Part shown: piece after piece, positions 12,301-22,920 of the stretch
Layout of the letters: the number at the start of each line of letters is the position of its first letter
How positions within the stretch are numbered: the stretch's first letter is position 1
Assembly (NCBI RefSeq): GCF_009870125.1
Contig: NC_046679.1
Location: forward strand, 18,476,001-18,540,000
Origin: Drosophila pseudoobscura
Lineage: Eukaryota > Arthropoda > Insecta > Diptera > Drosophilidae
Length of the DNA: 64,000 bases
Reading direction: 5' to 3'
Position numbers and translations under genes: made by a program
Notes under the pieces: generated by a model
Database searches by the model: none
Seen by the model: only the letters and a program-made list of their open reading frames with translations
Told to the model about the DNA's origin: nothing

Positions 12301-13955
12301 GATTCGAAAATAGCAAAAGACATTAAAATTGGTCGATCCAAGGTGCCCAAATCCACAGGAAATTGGCACAATATCCCGGAACGGGATTCGTTTTTTCCAT
12401 ATCCGGTTCGTTCTTTTTAACAAATTGAATGCCATTAAAATAGTTACTTGCAACTGACGGCGGAAACACAATAGTTTAAATCAAGCTAAGTGGGGACACA
12501 AGCCTATTTCACTAAAAATTTACATGCTATTCCTTGCACCTAATTAGACATAATGTTCCAAGAGAACGCAGGTATTTAAAGAATTCCAGGAAATCTACGA
12601 AGTAAAACCTCATGCATTTTAGGGAATAGCCATGACTACATTAAGGTTGTAGCCACCGTAATGATACTCGATGCTCAAAGAGAGTATATGAGAATATGAA
12701 ATTTGTGGGGATAGTTGATGTAAAAAAGTGTAAGTCCCATAAGGAAACGTTATCGAGCCCATAAACTTTATACTATGCAAATCAATTTGCAGTGGCTACG
12801 CAGCGACTGGCTATACTCCATGATACTCCAATTTGAATTATTATTAAATCAGGCAGGCTTCGTTTTTCATTTACTTTTTTAATGCATCAATAGGTCATCT
12901 ATTTTTTTCCTTTTGCAAAAGGTTCGTTTCGTTGTATAAAAAGTTGTTTACCTTTCATTTTGCCAACTTCCGTTGGGAGCCCCAATTTATGTGTATTCAG
13001 AAGTAAATCGAAAAATAAGCTATTGAAAAAGCTCAACTAAACAAACATCAATCCCGCCATTCAGTAGAAAAACCCAAGTGTGCTTACCTTTACAGCCATT
13101 TTTAGAGTTGGTAGATCATTTACCAAGTCAAAAACCTTTACTTCCGATTTAGCATTTTGTAGGTTTCGCTCCTTTCGTTGTTTTTTTGTGTTTTGGGCCT
13201 TTTTTAAAGGCTCTTCTGGTCTATCTTCGTTTGAAGTGGTCCCCTGCGGCATTACACGATTTTCTAAATCATGTAAAAGAAGAACATGCTCAACGACGGC
13301 AGGGCCACAATTTAAAACCGGCATTAATATTTGTCGCAAATGTACGCCAGGAGGGGCTTTTTCCAGTAGGTCTGCCAAAAGGTCCAGTGAAAATTCGTCA
13401 TCTTGATGCTTAGCACGTTCAACGGGATATTTTTCACGGACAGCAAAGCGTATATTCTCCCCTTCAGTGTGTGGCCGAAGGATGTAAAGTGTTGTTAATT
13501 CAAAATCCGTCAAAATCAAATTTCCGCGATCGTATAGTTCAAGTAAAACATGATAGGCTGCATCGCCACTTCCAAATTGAAAATCTACTATTCGATCCAC
13601 ACCCAATTGACTAACTTTTTCCAGGCGCTTATTTTTTAGGTGTTTCCTTAACTTCATACTGAAGCCAGAAGGAGCCACATTTTTGGGCCACTCAAACTTG
13701 GTTGTGTGAAAGCGAATACCAGACTCGATCAAAAGCGTGATCTTCTGAACTGCTCCATTTCCTTGCAGGCGGAAAAGGTACGTTTTGTTATCAATGTCGT
13801 ATATTTGATTTATTCGCCAGCCGACCAACCTATGATAAAAAAATTTAAATTAATAAAATAAAAATAAACATAACGTGTGTACGTTAGTTGTATGCCTACT
13901 TTTGAAGTTCAGCGACTCCGCAAATTATATCATAAGTACTGAAACGGGTCTTCAT
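6381..13955 (-). CDS. Clbn: Caliban, the NEMF/Rqc2 ribosome quality-control factor
   Basis: Five exons join in phase: 13955-13900, 13829-13088, 11341-10470, 10411-9320, 6579-6381. They give 986 residues, close to the fly and human lengths as I recall them. Order along the protein: NFACT-N from [10 protein letters not shown] onward; a coiled-coil region (residues about 300-480); NFACT-R with [22 protein letters not shown] and [18 protein letters not shown] (about 530-650); an acidic/lysine-rich linker; and NFACT-C with [28 protein letters not shown] and RNIPGKVK (about 870-986). The protein binds stalled 60S subunits with Listerin, recruits alanyl and threonyl tRNA and adds CAT tails (family knowledge). 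The coding sequence is uninterrupted, although intron 4 (9319-6580) contains a gypsy remnant and intron 2 (13087-11342) contains DINE-1 and MITE pieces. Confidence 0.97.
6675..8900 (+). mobile_element. Decayed Ty3/gypsy (mdg3/micropia-like) pol remnant
   Basis: Broken reading frames in Clbn intron 4, antisense to Clbn. They show reverse transcriptase ([25 protein letters not shown] near 7090; LNPKKCSF and VKYLG near 7325-7375), the RNase H end ([16 protein letters not shown] near 7780) and integrase pieces ([20 protein letters not shown] near 8130; [10 protein letters not shown] near 8770). Many stops and frameshifts make it inactive, and part of the reverse transcriptase is deleted. A DINE-1 fragment is inserted in the integrase region. 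Confidence 0.8.
8320..8440 (-). mobile_element. DINE-1 fragment nested in gypsy integrase remnant
   Basis: Reverse-oriented blocks CGACTCGGCTATTGACGCTG, TTTATGGGGTCGGAAAG and TTCTGGACGTTACACAAATC match the other copies. The gypsy integrase resumes on the right, so the fragment post-dates the gypsy insertion. Confidence 0.75.
8901..9240 (+). repeat. Probable 3' LTR of the gypsy remnant
   Basis: A purine-rich tract (GGTGGAGGG) is followed by TGTAACGAATGAG, the expected order of polypurine tract and LTR start, directly after the integrase C-terminus. The right border is a guess. No upstream partner LTR was identified. Confidence 0.5.
11745..11905 (-). mobile_element. DINE-1 fragment in Clbn intron 2
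   Basis: ATCTTCAAAATTGTAGATGCC, CACAGATTTTCGTCCTTTG and the terminal AATATCGGGTATA arm are present. A further short piece (CAATTTGCAGTGGCTACGCA) lies near 12780-12805. Confidence 0.75.
12850..13040. mobile_element. MITE copy 1 with CAGGCAGGCT ends, truncated
   Basis: Starts CAGGCAGGCTTCGTTTTTCA at 12850 and shares the block CCCAATTTATGTG...AAGTAAATCGAAAAA with the better-preserved copy at 51377-51670. Its right inverted repeat is badly eroded. It lies in Clbn intron 2. Confidence 0.6.
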
Positions 13956-14221
13956 AGCTCCAGAAATGGCTCAGATGTCATATGAATCGAAATATGAATT
14001 CTTCGTGAATTTAGGGATTGAATTAAGTGTATTTAATACGGGTAATTCAACAATTTTGACCAAATTCGGTCCCCTATATGATAACAGAGAACACTTTTTC
14101 TTTAATGATATTTTACGTGTATTTAGTGACGAACCTATTTTTAATAAATATCGATAGCTGAGACAAGTAACAAAATTGATAACAAGCTAAGAATGTGTTA
14201 AATAGCAGATAAAACGTGGAG

Positions 14222-15860
14222 TGGTAGGAACTTCGGACAGAAGTGAAACAGCTGACAATAACAATAACGAAGTTCTAGTCTGAATTCTAAAATTTTACGA
14301 GTTTAGATGAATGAATTGCCGATTTTATTATCTATACAAGAACTAAAAATATCTGTACTCAGAACAGAAAAAAATATGTTTATTCTCCTTTTTAAATTTA
14401 TTATATATTAATAATTTGAGTATCGATTACTAGATAAGTAAATTCGTATTAATACTAGAAAAACAATCATTGGTATTTCGCGTCACAAGAAGGAAATCAG
14501 TCATATTCAATCTTTCGCTGTAGAACAAGCAGGACAGGCACAACAAATATGGAAGGAGGTCAGCGATCAAGCGTAATAGGCTCTGCACACTGAGCCCATC
14601 CCGGGGGAATGGTGAGATTTTTTAGACAGATGTGAAACTCCGTTTCACACTGGCACCATCCACCATAGGTCAAAAACAGCTGATAACAATAACAAGTGCA
14701 ATAAATGCGCGGAAGATTTATTAATTTTTGGTTCTTATACTGGATGATGAAGATGTAGCAATTATTTCGGCCGTGATTAGCAACAAAATATGCGAACAGC
14801 CCGATAGCAGCATTAGGTCTGGTGATTTTAATCAGTCAGCAGAACAGATACGATCTGCAATCGCAAAATATTGTGTATTAAGGTCGTCGACCATCTTTTC
14901 CTGCCTCATTTCATGTTCTTCCTGTAAAGGTCCTTCAGCGATTCCAGTCGCCCTTTGGCGACCCCTTGTCAGAAAAGGTGCTGGAGCTATACAATCCGTC
15001 CAGATCCACCTCGACAATGTCCGAAAAATTCATTATTAAAGAATAAATTATGCATAACATAAAGCATTTAAAGAGCATAGAAATATTTGTTCTATGTTGT
15101 CAGTCGTCTGCTATTTATTCGCCACACAATTGCAACTTCAGCCTGGCAGACTCGGCCATGCCGCATTCAATCTCATCGCCAGCCTTGAATGCATCCGAGC
15201 CATTGGGCATGATTGTTGTTGTTTTTTTTTAATTTTGTCACAATCATTATTTACGTCTTCGCAGTGAATACCATATTTTCGTTGTGAACGAAAATTATTC
15301 ATAGTTGAAAACCATCGGATAACTATCTCATAGAAACGTGCGGTTTAGGAACATCCAAATGGTGGACTAACTGGGAAATTTTCGGAACGGCAAAACTTTA
15401 CGGAGATATTTATACAGATGTGAAACCGCGATACTGGTATCATCATCTAATAATCATCACAAAAACAGTTGATGACAAGAACAATAACGAAGTTTTTTTT
15501 GTGAAATAGCGCCACAAAGCAAAAAACAGGAGGAGCACCAAGAAACAAAAACGAGAGATACTCGAGCAATTGCGAGCAGCCAAGGCCAAACCAACTTTCA
15601 AACAGAGTCCAAAGAGTAACGTTTATTGTAAATATATGTACATATGTATTGTTTGAATATAGCCAATAAAATTGCCAATTTATTCTGTTTAATTTGTGAA
15701 ATATCAAAATTCAGGCAAAAACTCTGTCATTGTTATTGTTATCAGCTGTTTTTTGATGGAGTGTAGATATTGGGCGGTGCAAGTGGGAATCGAGGTTTCA
15801 CATCTGGCGAAAAATCCTAGCGTTCTGCGTAGATGTATTGTGTGGGAGAATGCTAATAGG
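14222..15860. mobile_element. Cluster of long-inverted-repeat elements
   Basis: The block ACAGATGTGAAAC ... CAGCTGATAACAATAACAA occurs at about 14248-14275 (diverged), 14623-14697 and 15410-15495 in direct orientation. It occurs at about 15724-15815 in reverse complement (TTGTTATTGTTATCAGCTG ... GGTTTCACATCTGGC). The last two form an inverted pair of about 400-450 bases. Inside the cluster, at 14830-15210, is a GC-richer patch with minus-strand protein-like stretches that I could not assign. It fills most of the Clbn-Mocs2 spacer. Confidence 0.6.
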
Positions 15861-16347
15861 AACATCCTAGATGTCCAAGATTCATGCCCCCGGTGAATAC
15901 TTTCGGCCCATGCCAGAAATGGATGGTTGATGGTGCCCTGTGGGAAGATGCTATTATGCATATTTCAGATGGATGGTAAAATTACAGAAATAGGCGATTG
16001 CTAAATTTTTTTTTAATTTCATTCCCGCAGGTATGTATTGGCGGCGCTTCGTCTGTTCATCGTTCTCCTTAAGAGCCACAGTAAAAGCCGCCACAATGAT
16101 TACTTTTATTCTTGCTCTCATAAAAAATACATTTTACCTGCAAAATAATTGACATTTCTGCTTGCATATTTTATCTTTTTAAAAATTGTTCGCTGATGTG
16201 GACATAAAAAATTTTTTTAATACGATTTGTGTTAATGGAATAATCTAAAGTAAAGAAATCGTTGTAGTCGGAGGCCTTTAATGTTTCAATCGAAATATAC
16301 CAGAAGGCATGTAATAATCGGTATTATCCCCTTCCACCAAAAATATT
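15861..16347. other. Upstream flank of Mocs2
   Basis: No coding exon supported. The right part should contain the Mocs2 promoter and 5' UTR. I see no clear TATA box. Confidence 0.4.
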
Positions 16348-16638
16348 ATGGTATTTGTCAACATGAATACGAGCAGACCGGTATCTGTTGATATACACGT
16401 GCTGTTTTTTGCTAAGTGCCGTGAATTATCTCAAACTACTCGCTCAGTATTTACAGTCCCATCTGAAATTAGAGCCTCTGATTTACTAGACAAGATCGTT
16501 ATACAATTTGGCCTAACGACCATACGGCATAATTTGATTATTGCTCATAACGAATCGTTTGTCGAAAACTTAAATGACAGTATATTTTTGAAAGACGGTG
16601 ACGAATTAGCTGTAATACCGCCTCTAAGTGGAGGCTAA
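16348..16638 (+). CDS. Mocs2A: Molybdopterin synthase small subunit (MoaD-like)
   Basis: A 96-residue ubiquitin-fold protein. It ends in the diagnostic Gly-Gly tail (AVIPPLSGG), whose C-terminal thiocarboxylate donates sulphur to precursor Z in molybdenum cofactor synthesis (family knowledge). Other family marks are VLFFAKCRELS near the N-terminus and FLKDGDELA before the tail. It is one exon, and a second in-frame ATG at 16363 is also possible as start. The stop is followed after ten bases by the ATG of Mocs2B, matching the known dicistronic arrangement of the animal MOCS2 locus. It sits divergently from Clbn. Confidence 0.93.
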   Translation: MVFVNMNTSRPVSVDIHVLFFAKCRELSQTTRSVFTVPSEIRASDLLDKIVIQFGLTTIRHNLIIAHNESFVENLNDSIFLKDGDELAVIPPLSGG

Positions 16639-16648
16639 GCCAGTCGAA

Positions 16649-18049
16649 ATGAACCACATTAAATTGATTGACTGCCCAATCGACGTCACTTATGCAATAA
16701 ATTTAATAAGTGATCCGAGTTGCGGAGCCTCTTCAATTTTTATAGGAACCACACGGGATAGCTTTCAAGGAAAAAAAGTAAGATTTTGAACTGAAACTAT
16801 TCTACACACGTGCTGTGGACATATGTACATGTATGGTCAAGTAAATTTGTATGTAATCCTAACGTTACAGGTGGTATCATTGGCATATGAAGCATACGAA
16901 AATATGGCCCTTAAAGAAATGGATAAAATATGCTCAGACCTCCGTGCAACTTGGCCCGACTTAAAACACATTTTAATATATCACCGATTAGGAACAGTTC
17001 CCGAAAACGAGGCAAGCGTAGTTATAGCGGCTTCAGCCCCACATCGTTCCGCAGCATTGAAAGCAGTTACATTTGCTATAGACCAACTAAAATCGCGCGT
17101 ACCCATATGGAAAAAAGAAATATACGAAGGTAACCACGATGCTGAATGGAAAGAAAATTCCGAGTCAATCAGGCCTAGTAAGACATAAAAAATAACGTTA
17201 ATCCAGATTATAAATAAAATATAAATATTATATTTCTTGTTATGTAATTTACAGAGAAATCTTTAAGTAGTTTTAATTATTCTGTTTGTAAAGTCGATGA
17301 GTCGCGCGTCGTATCTCGAAATTTAGTACAAATTAGAGCTAATGACTGCGAGCTAAAAAATCGTGTAGAATGTTTTTTTAAAAGAAAGAGAGCAGAAATA
17401 AATTCTTGTAATGTAATAGACTTCAAGCAGTCAAATTTAAGCTCTAATATTAATTCCGACACAGAAGTAGACGTTTCTTGCGCTAGAACTCAAAGTACGA
17501 TTTCAAAACAGGAACAGTCGAATTGTCATTTGAAAGGTGTGTATCAATTGCTAATTTTCATGTAATTAATTAATTATGTATGTACATGAATGTATATGAA
17601 ATCATTTTATCGCAGTGCGGCGTGCTACAAATCGTTGTGGACCACAACAGATGCAGTTCCGGCCCGAATACAAACATGAACTAAGTAGGCTAACGGCATC
17701 ACGTGTTAGCACTAATGAAGTAGGAGAATCGTTACAAAATTCACGTTTACATTCAATTGAAACATACATGGGCTTGACCAGCAAAAACAATGAAAATATT
17801 ATTAATCGTATTAAAAATGTTGAGAACAGAATTTTACTATTGGAGTCCACCTCGCCAGAATACCAGCATTTTGTAAGTAACATGATAATCCTTAATTATT
17901 TTGATGTTTCCTTATCGAGCTTATTTTATTGTTTTTAGTTCGAGCAGTCGTGTATGGATCAACCGGAGAAAAAAATAAAAACAAATAAAACTTACTCCGC
18001 CCATGAGCTGCGTGTATATATCCATAGGAAAAATAAGGAATGTCCATAA
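16649..18049 (+). CDS. Mocs2B: Molybdopterin synthase large subunit / ATAC subunit MoaE
   Basis: Exons 16649-16777, 16871-17177, 17255-17536, 17616-17872 and 17939-18049 join in phase to 361 residues. The first about 145 residues are the MoaE domain: [50 protein letters not shown] and the active-site-like [10 protein letters not shown]. The remaining about 215 residues are a fly-type extension with a predicted helical stretch ([19 protein letters not shown]). In Drosophila the long MoaE is also a subunit of the ATAC histone acetyltransferase complex (literature knowledge). A poly(A) signal AATAAA lies at about 18060. It is translated from the same transcript as Mocs2A, by reinitiation or leaky scanning or from a splice form; the sequence alone does not decide. 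Confidence 0.95.
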
Positions 18050-18065
18050 ACCTGATTAAAATAAA

Positions 18066-18840
18066 TACAGATTTTCGATAAAATTATATTACTGCACATA
18101 TTAACCCATCCATTTTGTTTTGTAAAAATATTTACCACGCCCGTGACATGTTACCCTGTTATAGTATTTTTCAACTGAAATTGGAAGCTAAGGAAGTACC
18201 AGCAATGATCCATTGCAATGCATTGGCAGTAATCAATGATTATAATCACTGAAGTAAGAGACATAATAATAAAGACAACTTTGTTAACTATAGCCAGATC
18301 TTTTCATTAGGATCATCCAGAGGTGAGCTAATGCATTAAGGTACGATGACTATTAAAGGAATTTAGTCAGGGCAACTTTGTTGTTCTGGAACCATTTCAC
18401 CATTAAAGAGTGATTGGGGTCACTAACTTGCTGGAACTCCCCTTTAATGGCATCCAAACAAATTATTCTTAGTTTCATCTCACTACAACACATTTTCCGA
18501 ATTTGCAAGTGAAAAATACACCTTCGCGAAATTGACTTGGTTTCTGAAATTTTTTTTCTGTTTTTATCGACATCGGGATCTCTGATGTTTCGTTCTTCCG
18601 CGTGAATATGGTTATTTTTTGTAGTGAATCGCAGGAAACACTTAAACATTTTAATATTGTGGCTATATCAGAAATTCGCCAGGTTCTGATTTTCCCTCTC
18701 ACAAAAGTTTTCCGACTTACTTCTGAAATCATATAAATTGCTGTTCCCGTCTTCCCATTATGCAAGATTTCTTCGTTTTCAAACCGAAAACATTTTCCTC
18801 AACGAAATGAAAAGTAAACGGCTCTTTATACAACGATTTT
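18066..18840. other. Spacer downstream of Mocs2B
   Basis: Short overlapping minus-strand frames at 18353-18765 have no recognisable domain and no convincing splice context. I see nothing I can name here. Confidence 0.4.
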
Positions 18841-19330
18841 ATACATTAACATAAATTTGACACCATTACAAGGGCAATTTATCTTGTACCTTCTTTATAC
18901 AAATTTATTCTTAACCTATCTTCAAATTTTGCTCGGAAATAATTGGTCGTTGCAACAACACTTTTCGTTTTCGTAAAAACAGCTGATTTAGTCCGATTAG
19001 GTTATCAGAACGTTGGCAAGAAATACATTTTTTCGCATAACAACACAGATTGTTCCCATAACATGCACGTAACAGAACATCTGGGTAAGGACAGCTGTTA
19101 TGCAGCAAGCTTAGACGCGAGCGAGAGCGTGGGATTGCCCGAGAGCGTTAGAGCTGCTCGGGGACGCTGTTAAGCCGAGTACGAGAGATTGCGATATAAG
19201 GAGACGAAAGAATTCCGCTGCATACGCATACGCATACGCATACGCATTGGAAACGACAACACCAAAATGCATTTCCTTTGGGCCGCAACACTGGCAATAA
19301 TTTAAAATATTTAAGCTGCTTGACCCGACA
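18840..19330 (-). repeat. BEL/Pao LTR with poly(A) signal
   Basis: Read on minus, the polypurine tract GGGGGGAGTA (19340-19331) is followed by the LTR start TGTCGGGTCAAGCAGC. Downstream are a (TATGCG)n microsatellite at about 19250-19219 and GAATAAATT near 18910. This order matches a BEL-type 3' LTR. The far border is approximate. Confidence 0.65.
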
Positions 19331-19751
19331 TACTCCCCCCGTTAGAAGCCTGACTTTCAACAGCATCTTTAAGGGGCAGCAGGAACAGCTTGTTGACGGC
19401 GCGCTTGGTGATTCCAGATGACGTCTTCAGCACAGCAACTCGGGAAACGCCATCTCGTCCAGGCAAAAGCTCGACCACTCTCGCCAGTGGCCACTTCATG
19501 GGAGGAAGATTCTCATCCTTGACAAGAACCAAATCTGCGACTGATACACTAGGCTTCGCAGTGCGCCACTTTGAGCGCTGCTGCAGTGACGTTATGTACT
19601 CCTCCTTCCACCGGGACCAAAAGAGCTGCTGCAGGTACGAAAAAAACAAACCACTGTGAATTTCGCTTCGATCTAATTCCTCAAGCTCGCCGTGAAACAT
19701 TTCAAATTTGCCGATCAACTTCTCGACTAGCTCTTGCTTTACCACGAGCAT
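19314..19751 (-). mobile_element. BEL/Pao integrase C-terminal fragment (DUF5641)
   Basis: About 145 codons open on minus with the BEL/Pao integrase tail motifs: SRWKEEYITSLQQRSKWR, ADLVLVKDENLPPMKWPLAR and ELLPGRDGVSRVAVLKT. The frame runs through the polypurine tract and stops inside the LTR, as expected for this superfamily. It is cut at 19751 where an oppositely oriented fragment begins. Confidence 0.85.
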
Positions 19752-19984
19752 GTAGTCATAGTCCGACGACTATCAGATCGGGGAAATCCATACATACAAA
19801 TATTAGAGGAGACACACGTACAAGAACCAGTACTGAGAACAGCACTAGCATAGATAGAAAAAATTTGCAAAATTCCCGACCCCTGACTTACGTGCCGTTG
19901 GAGAGTCCAGAAGCCGACGAACTTACACCGAATCACTTTCTGCAGCAAAGGGCGACAGCAGCGCATAGGAATTACGCATCGTAA
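19752..19984 (+). mobile_element. Second BEL/Pao integrase fragment, opposite strand
   Basis: The plus frame contains NSRPLTYVPLESPEADELTP followed by NHFL, the conserved end of the BEL/Pao integrase core. It abuts the minus-strand DUF5641 piece directly, so two parts of such elements are joined head to head. Confidence 0.75.
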
Positions 19985-20338
19985 GAGTACACAAAGTGCA
20001 ATTTTTCTTTAGTCGGTATTCAAAAAATAAACTCAAAATTAAATAAATTATAATTTTAAATTCAAATTAATGAAAAGAATAACAAGCGTTCTTTTATTAT
20101 ATAAATCAACTAAAGTTATTTCAAAATTTTTAACTATTCTCAATAGTTCATTTAAATGAGTAAAAAAAAAAAAAATCGAAATTGTAAAAATATGTGGTTT
20201 AAACTAAGGAATACGAATAAGCGTGGATGTCGGGTATAAAACTTCAAAGATATCGCCTGATAGTCTAAAGGTTATTCATTATCCGTAGATGCCCAACTGT
20301 TGTTTTTGGTGCATTGTTGAAAGTTTATCTTCTCAGGA

Positions 20339-20344
20339 TTTATT
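20339..20344 (-). terminator. vig2 poly(A) signal directly after the stop
   Basis: Read on minus, the TAA stop at 20347-20345 is followed at once by AATAAA, implying a very short 3' UTR. Confidence 0.5.
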
Positions 20345-22245
20345 TTAAGACAGATTAGGAAATTCAATCTCATCGTCAACTTTCAAAGGTTTTTGATCAG
20401 GACGACGTTTTTCTCCAACATTATTTGTTCCAACCCTTTCAAAGCCATTGCCAGCAGCGGCTACAGGTCGAGAGGCTCCGCGTTGTGGGCCACGGAAGCC
20501 CACTCTGCGTGCATCATTAAAATTATATTGAATATCAACAACGTGCTGAAGACGGCCGACTCGTTGAGGATACATCGATGGGTCGTATTCAAAATGATCT
20601 TCACTGTTTATTTCCCTTTTCTTGCTTAAAATAATCATCTGTTTCCATTCAGAGTTATCAGAGCCTTCCCCAGCCTTTCGCAAATTAAAATTAGGCTTGA
20701 CACGTTTGTCTCTTAAGGCTTTCCATTCATCAAGCGTCATTTGCTTTGACTCCTCCGCCTCCAGAGTGTTCACAGGTTTGGCCAATTGTTCAGTGCCCGA
20801 GTCGTCTTTGTCTTCAAGCAGTGGCAAGTCGCCCGTTTTAATATCCTCAATGTCTTGTTTTGGAGATCCCCAATTATGAGCACCAGCACCCTCGCGCTTA
20901 TCCACTGACTTTATACCTAAAAAAATTATACAAAATTAATTTTGTCAATTAATAATTCATTTTTTAAACTCTTATCAAATGATCATTGAATAAATTTATA
21001 TATCTTTAAAAACTCTCCCAAATAGGGAGGGAGAATGATCCTCCCGACGATATGATATTTCATTAGAAACGATAGAAAAACTATGACAAATCGACAAATA
21101 GCTTAATTTGTAGCTTTATCCCAGTCCTTCTATTTGATTCTGCGTTTTTGGTTTTCTCGTATTGTAGATGCCACAGATGTTCGTCCTTGGTGAGGGCAGA
21201 AGGACAGACCGGGCTCAATCGACTCTACTGATCAAGAATATATATACCTTATGGGGTCGGAAACTCTTCCTTCTGGACGTTACACACATCCATTTTCACC
21301 ACAAATTTAATATACCCTTATACTCATTTTGAGTATCGGGTATAATGACCGAAACCATTTTTTTGTTAGAATGTTTTTGACCGCCGAAATCGGATTTCAA
21401 TCCCCAGGAAGCCTCAGATTTTACTTTTAAATATACAAAACGGCACAATGTATTTTTACCAACCAGTGTTACAGATGTGTACATGGGCGGCAGCGAAGCA
21501 GCACAACAATATCTTATGAACTGCGCATTGGACACTGCCGGCCCTTTTCTCAGAGGGTACTAGTTAACTTCAGAGTGACAAAGTGGATTCAAAAATTGAT
21601 TTGAACACTTACATATGTTAGAACCCGAGTTTCTTTGAGAATATTTAAAAAACTTTAAACAAATTTAATAACTTTCTATTATTTTAGCTACCCAATTTTA
21701 GCGGTAAGAAAAATTCGAAATTAGTTTTCTGTAAGTCAAAAAAACCCCAATTTATAGATTTCGTGCAAATAAATAAAAACTAATAGCTACATACATAAAA
21801 AAAAAATGTATTTACCGGTTTTGCCGGATCCTGACTGACGATCAAATTCACGCTTTGCATATTTTTCTCCGGTACGGAAACGTTGTGGTCCTCTATTATC
21901 ACGATCCTTAAATTGACGTTGGGGAATATCGTTGCCAAAATCTACTCCACCAAAACGATTATTTTCATTCGAGGGAATGTGCACAATGTTTTTAGCATCA
22001 CTTAGTCCTTTATTTTCCTTTTTGGTAACATTTCCTACGACTCGTTTTACAATTTTTTCTGTTTTACCAATATTGTTATTGTTTCCAGTCATTGGCTTAT
22101 TTTCCTTTTCCGGTTTATTTAAGACTGTTTTTTTAATCTGTTTCTTATTGCTAAGGCCGACATTCATTTTTGTAGAGATAGCTTTTGCGACATCCTCGTC
22201 ATATGTTGACAATAGTTCATAACGATTATATCCTGAATTGTCCAT
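20345..22245 (-). CDS. vig2: SERBP1/HABP4-family RNA-binding protein vig2
   Basis: Two exons, 22245-21816 and 20916-20345, join in phase to 333 residues. The junction creates the family signature FDRQSGSGKTGIKSVDKREG followed by GAHNWGS (residues about 135-160). The C-terminal half has the HABP4/PAI-RBP1 core MTLDEWKALRDKRVKPNFNL near residue 220 and an RG-containing tail (RRVGFRGPQRGAS). Members bind RNA and 80S ribosomes; fly vig2 is also linked to heterochromatin (family knowledge). The N-terminus NRYELLSTYDED resembles the family N-terminal segment. vig2 rather than vig is chosen because the neighbour set fits vig2. The single intron (21815-20917) contains a DINE-1 fragment. Confidence 0.92.
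21155..21345 (-). mobile_element. DINE-1 fragment in vig2 intron
   Basis: Reverse-oriented: GTAGATGCCACAGATGTTCG, TTATGGGGTCGGAAACTC, TTCTGGACGTTACACACATC, then CATTTTGAGTATCGGGTATA at the end. Confidence 0.85.
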
Positions 22246-22772
22246 ATTTTAAAAAGATTTCCAAAATGCAGTCTACTCTAATGATGGCGAAAATGTTTTA
22301 AGATTTAATACTTTGCTTCATTTCCTCCTACAGGGATACTTACAAAAATTCACTAAAGCGAATTAAAAATACTTTCGAAAATGCAAATATTAGTATTAAT
22401 AAGAAATTAGCCAATATATTTATCGTTCCAATTCAAGGAAGAAACAGATGGTAAATTCCATAGATTTATATGTGTATCAAATTAATGGTACTCCTGCAGT
22501 ACCAACAAAAAATTCCGATATTGATATAAATGAAAATTGTATAAGAGAATATTGTCTTTGTTGCTTCATATTGCATAAATTAGATTGTATTATCAATTAC
22601 ATATTATTTTACTAAATTCTTTTCAAAAATGTATCCAATTCTCTTAGTTATGGTGTGAAAAAATTGTCTTGCTTCGGCAGTACATATAATAACCTTTTTT
22701 CTCAATAGTTAGGCATGGTGCTTCGTTTGTAAAAATCTGACGGTAGTTGAGTGTCCTAATTAAAGTGAAACA
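22246..22772. other. vig2 upstream flank
   Basis: AT-rich; should carry the vig2 promoter. No other gene is supported. Confidence 0.4.
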
Positions 22773-22920
22773 AAGAATTTAAAATACGATCGTACAAGAT
22801 AAAGTTTTATGTAATCCTTAAAGGCGTGAAAATTCCATAAATATAAAAGAATTTAAAGTGCGATTGTACAAGATAAAGTTTTATGTAATCCTTAAACACT
22901 TGAAAATTCCATAAATATAA
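22773..22920. repeat. 74-bp direct tandem duplication
   Basis: Units at 22773-22846 and 22847-22920, each beginning AAGAATTTAAA and ending ATTCCATAAATATAA. About five differences are visible between them. Confidence 0.85.

Noticed and set aside
13966-14157. 63-codon plus frame upstream of Clbn
   Set aside because: Lies antisense to the Clbn 5' flank, short, no motif.
14830-15210. Minus-strand protein-like pieces (FSDIVEVDLDGLYSSS, NGSDAFKAGDEIECG)
   Set aside because: Too short and frame-broken to call a gene; noted only as a patch inside the inverted-repeat cluster.
18353-18765. Two overlapping minus frames downstream of Mocs2B
   Set aside because: No domain, basic low-complexity translation, inconsistent frames.
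19148-19366. 72-codon minus frame with CVCVCVC run
   Set aside because: Translation of the TATGCG microsatellite in a BEL LTR.
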